A stretch of DNA of 64,000 nucleotides from Gemmatimonadota bacterium (lineage in GTDB: Bacteria > Gemmatimonadota > Gemmatimonadetes > Gemmatimonadales > GWC2-71-9). Within the stretch, counting starts at the first letter, position 1; the number at the start of each line of letters is the position of its first letter. The DNA lies in NCBI GenBank assembly GCA_003221035.1, contig QHUB01000012.1:26423-90422 (forward strand), given 5' to 3'. Under the pieces are notes generated by a model. That model had not been told where the DNA came from, made no database searches, and saw only the letters and a list, made by a program, of their open reading frames with translations. Positions 59,957 through 64,000 of the stretch are shown here, in pieces. The position numbers and the translations under genes are program-made.

Positions 59957-60481
59957 TCACGGCTTCTCCGGCTCGTTGGCCGTGCGCAGCGAACGAATGT
60001 AGGCCACGATCTTCCAGATCTGATCGGCGGGCAGCTTGGCGCCCCAGGATGGCATGCCCTTGGTGCGCCCCTGATAGATCGAGTTGAAAATTCGCGCGTC
60101 CGTTCCGCCGTAGACCCACGTCGAGTCGCGCAGGCTCGGTCCCATGCCGCCGCCGGCGTGATCGCCATGACACCCCGCGCAGTTGTACCAGTTGAACAAG
60201 CGCCGCCCTTCCATCATCGCCGCGCGATCCTTGGCGTATGGATTCGGCGTCTCCGGCACCGTATCGGCGCCGGGACCGGGCGTCGGACCCATCTGCGGTT
60301 GCTCCATCCGGATTGCACGCGGAGTGGAATCAGGCGAGGCGGCGGCAGCCTGCGGTGCCTGGGGCGGGGGCGCCGGCTTCGCGCTTTTGTGCTGCTGCTG
60401 CTGCTGCGCCAGTGCGCCCGACGTTACGAAGAAGGTCGCCACGACAATCGCCGTGAAACACGGAAGCATCCGCATACTCAA
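59957..60481 (-). CDS. xoxG: XoxG-like cytochrome c, electron acceptor of the PQQ dehydrogenase
   Basis: The 174-residue protein has a signal peptide ending around GALAQ, then a low-complexity QQQQQ/Pro/Ala linker (about 25-60), and a class I cytochrome c with heme site CAGCH near residue 110 and axial Met in GMPSWGAKLP near residue 151. Position directly after xoxJ (ATGA overlap) and xoxF on the same strand identifies it as the dedicated acceptor of lanthanide-type alcohol dehydrogenase. Sequence alone would only say c-type cytochrome. Confidence 0.8.
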   Translation of the reverse strand: MSMRMLPCFTAIVVATFFVTSGALAQQQQQHKSAKPAPPPQAPQAAAASPDSTPRAIRMEQPQMGPTPGPGADTVPETPNPYAKDRAAMMEGRRLFNWYNCAGCHGDHAGGGMGPSLRDSTWVYGGTDARIFNSIYQGRTKGMPSWGAKLPADQIWKIVAYIRSLRTANEPEKP

Positions 60482-61335
60482 CTCTCGGCCTTCAAGGGCA
60501 GAAGGGGAACGCCGTACTGCTCGAGCAACTGTCGGATTTCATGCTGCCGACGCTCGAGCACGGTCTCGAGGCGCACGCGCAGCGAGTCGTCGCCGCGGCG
60601 CACGGCCATCGAGATGTCGAACACGAACGGCAGGAAGGGGACGTCGACCTGGGGACTGACGGGCTGGACGTCGAGCGGGACCCCGGCACGACGCGCGAAG
60701 TAGCCCGCCAGCGGGCCCCACACGACGGCAACGTCCACGTCACCGCGCGCCACCGCGTCGATCAGGCGCGCGGGCGGATCGGGCTGCGAGTAGTCACCGT
60801 AGATGCTGTACCCGACCACGTTGCGGATGATGTGGCGCTGCGCCAGTGCGGCCGCGGGCGGGACGTTCGCGTAGTCATCGCCGATCACATGCACCCCGAT
60901 CTTCAGGCGTCTGAGACGCGGATCGTCGAACGAATGCAGGTTGAGGTGCCGGCTCTTGCGGGTGACGAAGACGTAGGTGGACCGGTAGTAGGGGTCCGTG
61001 GGACGCGCGAGCTCGAAGCCCGACGGCACGCCCATGATCACATCGCAGCGGTGCGCCCGGAGTGTGTTGCGCACGAAGCCGCGCCGCTGCGGCAGCCAGG
61101 TGTAGCGGACCGTCAGCCCCATGTCGGCGGCGACGAGCTGAGCCAGCTTGTTTTCGAAGCCCTCGAGCTTGTCGTTGGAAAACGGCATGTTGTTGGGATC
61201 GGCACAGACGGCGAGCACCCGGGGAATCGACGGTGCGGCGCGGCTCGACATCCCGTGATGACCCGTTCCCTCGATCGTCCCGGTGACGACCGCCACCAGC
61301 GCGAGTCCGGCAACGAGATCAGAGAGCGAAGACAT
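60478..61335 (-). CDS. xoxJ: XoxJ-like periplasmic binding protein (PQQ dehydrogenase-associated)
   Basis: The 285-residue protein has a signal-like N-terminus, then a periplasmic solute-binding fold (VLAVCADPNNMPFSND near residue 40, CDVIMGVPSGFELARPTDPY near residue 97, VDVAVVWGPLAGYFA near residue 200). This matches the family of ABC-type binding proteins found only beside quinoprotein dehydrogenases, thought to help activate XoxF. The start ATG at 61335 lies inside the end of xoxF (17-base overlap). Confidence 0.85.
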   Translation of the reverse strand: MSSLSDLVAGLALVAVVTGTIEGTGHHGMSSRAAPSIPRVLAVCADPNNMPFSNDKLEGFENKLAQLVAADMGLTVRYTWLPQRRGFVRNTLRAHRCDVIMGVPSGFELARPTDPYYRSTYVFVTRKSRHLNLHSFDDPRLRRLKIGVHVIGDDYANVPPAAALAQRHIIRNVVGYSIYGDYSQPDPPARLIDAVARGDVDVAVVWGPLAGYFARRAGVPLDVQPVSPQVDVPFLPFVFDISMAVRRGDDSLRVRLETVLERRQHEIRQLLEQYGVPLLPLKAES

Positions 61336-63145
61336 ACAGCGTTCCGCCCATCGCCGACGCCTGTTTGATGTCGGGGATCGCGCCCGCGACGCCGAGGGCC
61401 GTGTAGGGGTCGTCGGTGGACACGTCGGGGAATGCGACCGCGCCCATCCAGCCGCCGATACCCGAGTAGACCGCGACGTACTGCTTCCCGTCTGGTCCCG
61501 TGTACGTGATGGGATTGCCGACGATCCCGGAGCCGACCTTGAACTTCCATAGCTCATGTCCGTCCTTGGCAGCGACGGCCTTGAACCAGCCGTCCATCGT
61601 GCCGTAGAACACGACGCCGCCGGCCGTGGCGAGCACGCCGCTCCAGACCGGGAAGTTCTCGTCGATGTGCCAAACGGCCTTCCCGGTCGCCGCGTCCCAC
61701 GCGTTGAACCCGCCCCGATGACCGCCGGGTCCTGCGTACATCTTCACGCTGGCGCCGACGTAGGGCGTGCCCGCGATGTAGTTGGCCTCCGTGCCCTGGT
61801 AGTCCATGCAATCATTGGTGTTTGGGATGTAGAACCACCCGGTCTGCGGCGAGAACGCGCTGGGCGGCTCGTCCTTGCCGCCGGTCGCGGAGGGACAGAT
61901 GCCTCGCGTAACCACGCCCGCCTTGGTGCGAAACGCCGGATTCTCCGCCGGGCGGCCGGTCTTGCGATTGATGCTGTCCGCCCAGTTGGTGAACACGAAC
62001 TTGCCGGCCGTGATCACTTCCCCGGTTTCGCGGTCGAGCGTGTAGACGAATCCATTGCGGTCGGGATGGACGAGCACTTTGCGTTCGCGTCCATCCACCT
62101 GAATGTCGGCGAGAATATTTTCGTTGACGCCGTCGTAGTCCCAGGCGTCGTGCGGCGTCATCTGATAGGCCCAGCGCGCATCCCCGTTATCGGGGTCGCG
62201 CGCGAAGATGGTGAGCGACCACTTGTTGTCCCCGGGCCGCATGTCCGGATTCCAGACGCCGGGATTGGCGGTGCCGTAGTAGATCAGGTTCAGTTGTGGA
62301 TCGTAGGAGATCCACCCCCAGACCGTGCCGCCGCCCAGTTTCCACTGCTCGCCGCTCCAGGTCTTGGTGCCGAGGTCGGCGCCGCGCTGATCCTGATAGA
62401 AGGGCTTGAACGCGGGCCCGATCAACACGTCGCGGTCGGGACCCGTGGAGTACGCGCGCCACAGCTCCTTCCCGTTTCCCGCGTCCAGCGCCTTGATCCA
62501 GCCGCGCACGCCCAGCTCGGCGCCGCTGTTGCCGACGATCACTTTGTTGTGGACGACGATCGGCGCCATGGTCACGGTCTCGCCGATGTCGATGTTGCCC
62601 ACGGCCACTTTCCAGATCTCTTTGCCGCTGTTCGCGTCGACCGCGACGGTGTGCGCATCCAGCGTGTTGAAGTAGATCCGGCCGTTGGCGTAGGTCGCGC
62701 CGCGATTCACCACGTCACAGCACGCAATGCCGACGGACTTGTCACTCGGATTCGGCTGGTACACCCACTTCACCGCCCCACCCGGCTTCGTCAAATCGAT
62801 GGCATAGAGGATGTTGGGGTAGGGCGTGACGACGTACATCATGTTGTTCACGACCAGCGGATTGCCCTCGTGGCCATGCAGTACGCCGGTCGAAAATGTG
62901 CTCGTGACCTTGAGCCGCCCGACGTTGCCGGTGGTGATCTCGTCCAGCGACGAGAAGCGCGACATGGCATAATCGCCACCGGGGAGCGTCCAGTCCTTGC
63001 CGGCGGGTGCCATGATCGCGCGGGCATTCGACGAGTCCGCGACGGTTCGCGCCGCCGCGTGCGCCGGGGGCGGATGCTGGTCCTTGCAGGCTGGAACCAG
63101 GGCGAGGGGAAGAGCCAGGAGGAGCGACGGCCAGGAGCGCTTCAC
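61319..63145 (-). CDS. xoxF: lanthanide-type PQQ-dependent alcohol (methanol) dehydrogenase
   Basis: The 608-residue beta-propeller oxidises a primary alcohol in the periplasm and passes electrons to a cytochrome c. Landmarks: adjacent Cys 142-143 forming the vicinal disulfide, Glu 210 (GAELG), Asn 294 (TANPG), Asp 336 catalytic, and Asp 338 two residues later (WDYDG). That extra Asp is the mark of lanthanide-binding XoxF; calcium-type MxaF has Ala there. The N-terminus has a possible lipobox (VPAC, Cys 20), so it may be lipid-anchored, unlike most soluble XoxF. Which alcohol it oxidises is not settled by sequence. Confidence 0.9.
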   Translation of the reverse strand: MKRSWPSLLLALPLALVPACKDQHPPPAHAAARTVADSSNARAIMAPAGKDWTLPGGDYAMSRFSSLDEITTGNVGRLKVTSTFSTGVLHGHEGNPLVVNNMMYVVTPYPNILYAIDLTKPGGAVKWVYQPNPSDKSVGIACCDVVNRGATYANGRIYFNTLDAHTVAVDANSGKEIWKVAVGNIDIGETVTMAPIVVHNKVIVGNSGAELGVRGWIKALDAGNGKELWRAYSTGPDRDVLIGPAFKPFYQDQRGADLGTKTWSGEQWKLGGGTVWGWISYDPQLNLIYYGTANPGVWNPDMRPGDNKWSLTIFARDPDNGDARWAYQMTPHDAWDYDGVNENILADIQVDGRERKVLVHPDRNGFVYTLDRETGEVITAGKFVFTNWADSINRKTGRPAENPAFRTKAGVVTRGICPSATGGKDEPPSAFSPQTGWFYIPNTNDCMDYQGTEANYIAGTPYVGASVKMYAGPGGHRGGFNAWDAATGKAVWHIDENFPVWSGVLATAGGVVFYGTMDGWFKAVAAKDGHELWKFKVGSGIVGNPITYTGPDGKQYVAVYSGIGGWMGAVAFPDVSTDDPYTALGVAGAIPDIKQASAMGGTLYVFAL

Positions 63146-63169
63146 GATGGTTTCCAGGGTACAAGATTC
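63146..63169. promoter_or_regulatory. 24-base divergent spacer xoxF / beta-propeller gene
   Basis: Only about 24 bases separate the xoxF ATG from the proposed GTG of the propeller gene. Promoters for the two must overlap coding sequence, suggesting joint control. The spacer contains GGTTTCCAGGGTACAAGA; no recognisable motif. Confidence 0.35.
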
Positions 63170-64000
63170 GTGTTGACTTACACGACGCTATGCCTCGTGT
63201 TCCTGCAGTCGCGGGCCGACCCCCGCGACCCCCGCGACCCCCGCCCCGCCTTCGTCTTCGTGAGCAATGAGTTGGCCCGCACTGTCACCGTGATCGACGG
63301 GAAAACGCATCAGCCGGTGAGCGAGATCGCCGTCCCGGGCCGGCCGCGAGGTATCGCCGTGAGTGCCGACGGGCAGCGGCTCTACGTTGCGCTGAGTGAC
63401 ACGGTCCGCCAGAAGGCGGGACCGGCCGACGGCATCATTGCCATCGACGTTCGCGAGCGCCGTATCGTCGACCGCCTGCCGGCTGGCACCGACCCGGAGC
63501 AGTTCGCCATCAGCGCGGATGGTCGCTGGGTCTATGCGTCGAATGAAGATGCCGGGATGACCACCGGCATCGACCTCGAGGCGCGCAGGATCGCGGCACG
63601 GTACGCCGTCGGCATCGAGCCCGAGGGCGTGGCGATCAGCCCGGACGGCCGCTGGGTCTATGTCACGGGCGAGACCAGCAACACCGTTTCGATGATCGAC
63701 ATCAAGGCCCAGCGCGTTGTCGCCAACCTTCTCGTTCCGGCTCGGCCGCGCGCCGTGCGCTTCTCCAGGGATGGCAGGCGCGCATTCGTGACATCGGAAA
63801 TCGGCCGCGCGCTCACGGTCGTGGACGTCGCGCGGCATGCGACCCTGGCGACCATCGCGATCACGGATTCGGGCGCGAAGCCGGTTGGCATCTCGCTCTC
63901 CCCCGATGAACAGCTCGCGTACGTTGCGACGGGTCGCGGAAACTCAGTGGCCGTCGTGGATCTCGCCGCGCGCAAGCAGATCGCCAGCATCCCGGTCGGA
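63170..64000 (+). CDS. PQQ-associated YVTN beta-propeller protein (3' end outside window)
   Basis: The first 277 codons of a gene running past the window end. A signal-like N-terminus (TLCLVFLQSRA) is followed by three DPR repeats encoded by a 9-base tandem repeat (about 63218-63244), then at least six propeller blades with the YVTN pattern (RPRGIAVSADGQRLYVALSD, RWVYVTGETSNTVSMID). These match the PQQ-dependent catabolism-associated beta-propeller family (TIGR03866). Start choice is GTG at 63170 or TTG at 63173. Divergence from xoxF supports a role in the same alcohol pathway. Confidence 0.8.
   Translation, partial: MLTYTTLCLVFLQSRADPRDPRDPRPAFVFVSNELARTVTVIDGKTHQPVSEIAVPGRPRGIAVSADGQRLYVALSDTVRQKAGPADGIIAIDVRERRIVDRLPAGTDPEQFAISADGRWVYASNEDAGMTTGIDLEARRIAARYAVGIEPEGVAISPDGRWVYVTGETSNTVSMIDIKAQRVVANLLVPARPRAVRFSRDGRRAFVTSEIGRALTVVDVARHATLATIAITDSGAKPVGISLSPDEQLAYVATGRGNSVAVVDLAARKQIASIPVG

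Noticed and set aside
60389..60408. CTG/CAG triplet run as a repeat element
   Set aside because: It encodes a short Gln run in the linker after the XoxG signal peptide; too short to be anything else.
1..64000. CRISPR arrays, tRNA/rRNA genes, insertion sequences, prophage genes, anti-phage defence genes
   Set aside because: No regularly spaced repeats, tRNA-like cloverleaf, transposase, integrase or phage gene was seen on reading both strands; the gaps between genes are too short for most of these.

Overview
The window is a GC-rich, gene-dense piece of bacterial chromosome with about 60 protein genes. Many neighbours overlap at ATGA, GTGA or TAATG junctions, no intergenic gap exceeds 300 bases, and I see no rRNA, tRNA, CRISPR array or transposase. 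The best guess is a soil or sediment Gemmatimonadota. The evidence is Hanks-type kinases carrying an N-terminal zinc ribbon, PEGA and TonB-like tails, a B12-dependent ribonucleotide reductase, a large exported-protein repertoire and the general gene style. This is inference from family content, not a phylogenetic result.

Layout. 1-6 kb: the end of a MOSC-domain gene, a zinc-ribbon protein, the adenosylcobalamin-dependent ribonucleotide reductase, a gamma-type carbonic anhydrase and a membrane Ser/Thr kinase. 6-11 kb (minus): a secreted protein with a metallopeptidase-like N-terminus and a barrel-like C-terminus, and a lipoprotein N-acetylmuramoyl-L-alanine amidase. 10.8-17.7 kb (plus): a compact phospho-signalling operon of FHA protein, Ser/Thr kinase, PP2C phosphatase, membrane FHA-trypsin protease and a CocE-type hydrolase. 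17.7-25.6 kb (minus): peptidase, PspB-like protein, signal peptidase I-like protein without the usual serine, a DUF2306-SH3 fusion, TIM-barrel isomerase, esterase, small membrane proteins and a HAD phosphatase. 25.6-30.9 kb: a peptidoglycan-recycling set (nagZ-anmK-murQ) beside a gamma-glutamyltransferase. 31-39 kb: a sugar-oxidation cluster (GMC dehydrogenase with Fe-S-like cysteines, its small Tat subunit, Gfo/Idh/MocA oxidoreductase, DUF1080 3-keto-glycoside hydrolase, flippase-like protein, MFS permease) bracketed by two paralogous glycine-zipper lipoproteins. 39-48 kb (minus): ccdA, pyruvoyl arginine decarboxylase, a LOR/SDH (TIGR00300) enzyme, priA, a dipeptide epimerase, corA, an HDAC-family deacetylase and three small proteins, many translationally coupled. 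48-54.4 kb (minus): two paralogous hybrid histidine kinases, a BrkB-type membrane protein, two small basic or zinc proteins and a double-domain KaiC-like ATPase. 54.5-60 kb (plus): a caa3-type cytochrome c oxidase operon with two small accessory genes and a divergent Nramp-like transporter. 60-64 kb: a lanthanide-type PQQ alcohol dehydrogenase (xoxF-xoxJ-xoxG order) with a divergent PQQ-associated beta-propeller gene running off the end.

The genes suggest an aerobic heterotroph. XoxFGJ would feed electrons from alcohol oxidation to cytochrome c and then to the caa3 oxidase. Sugar derivatives would be oxidised at C3 and cleaved by the DUF1080 pathway. Cell-wall fragments would be recovered by the NagZ/AnmK/MurQ/epimerase set. 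Much of the rest is kinase, FHA and KaiC signalling.

The most unusual signals are two inverted-repeat elements built from degenerate heptamers (GCGGAAT-type at 8868-8955, GCGGATT-type at 35302-35375). Each sits exactly at a stop/start junction and each supplies the coding sequence for the signal-peptide region of an exported protein. Other points of note are the signal peptidase I-like protein with Ala in place of the catalytic Ser, a lipoprotein-like sequence fused behind a DUF2306 membrane domain, and the xoxF-xoxJ-xoxG locus.
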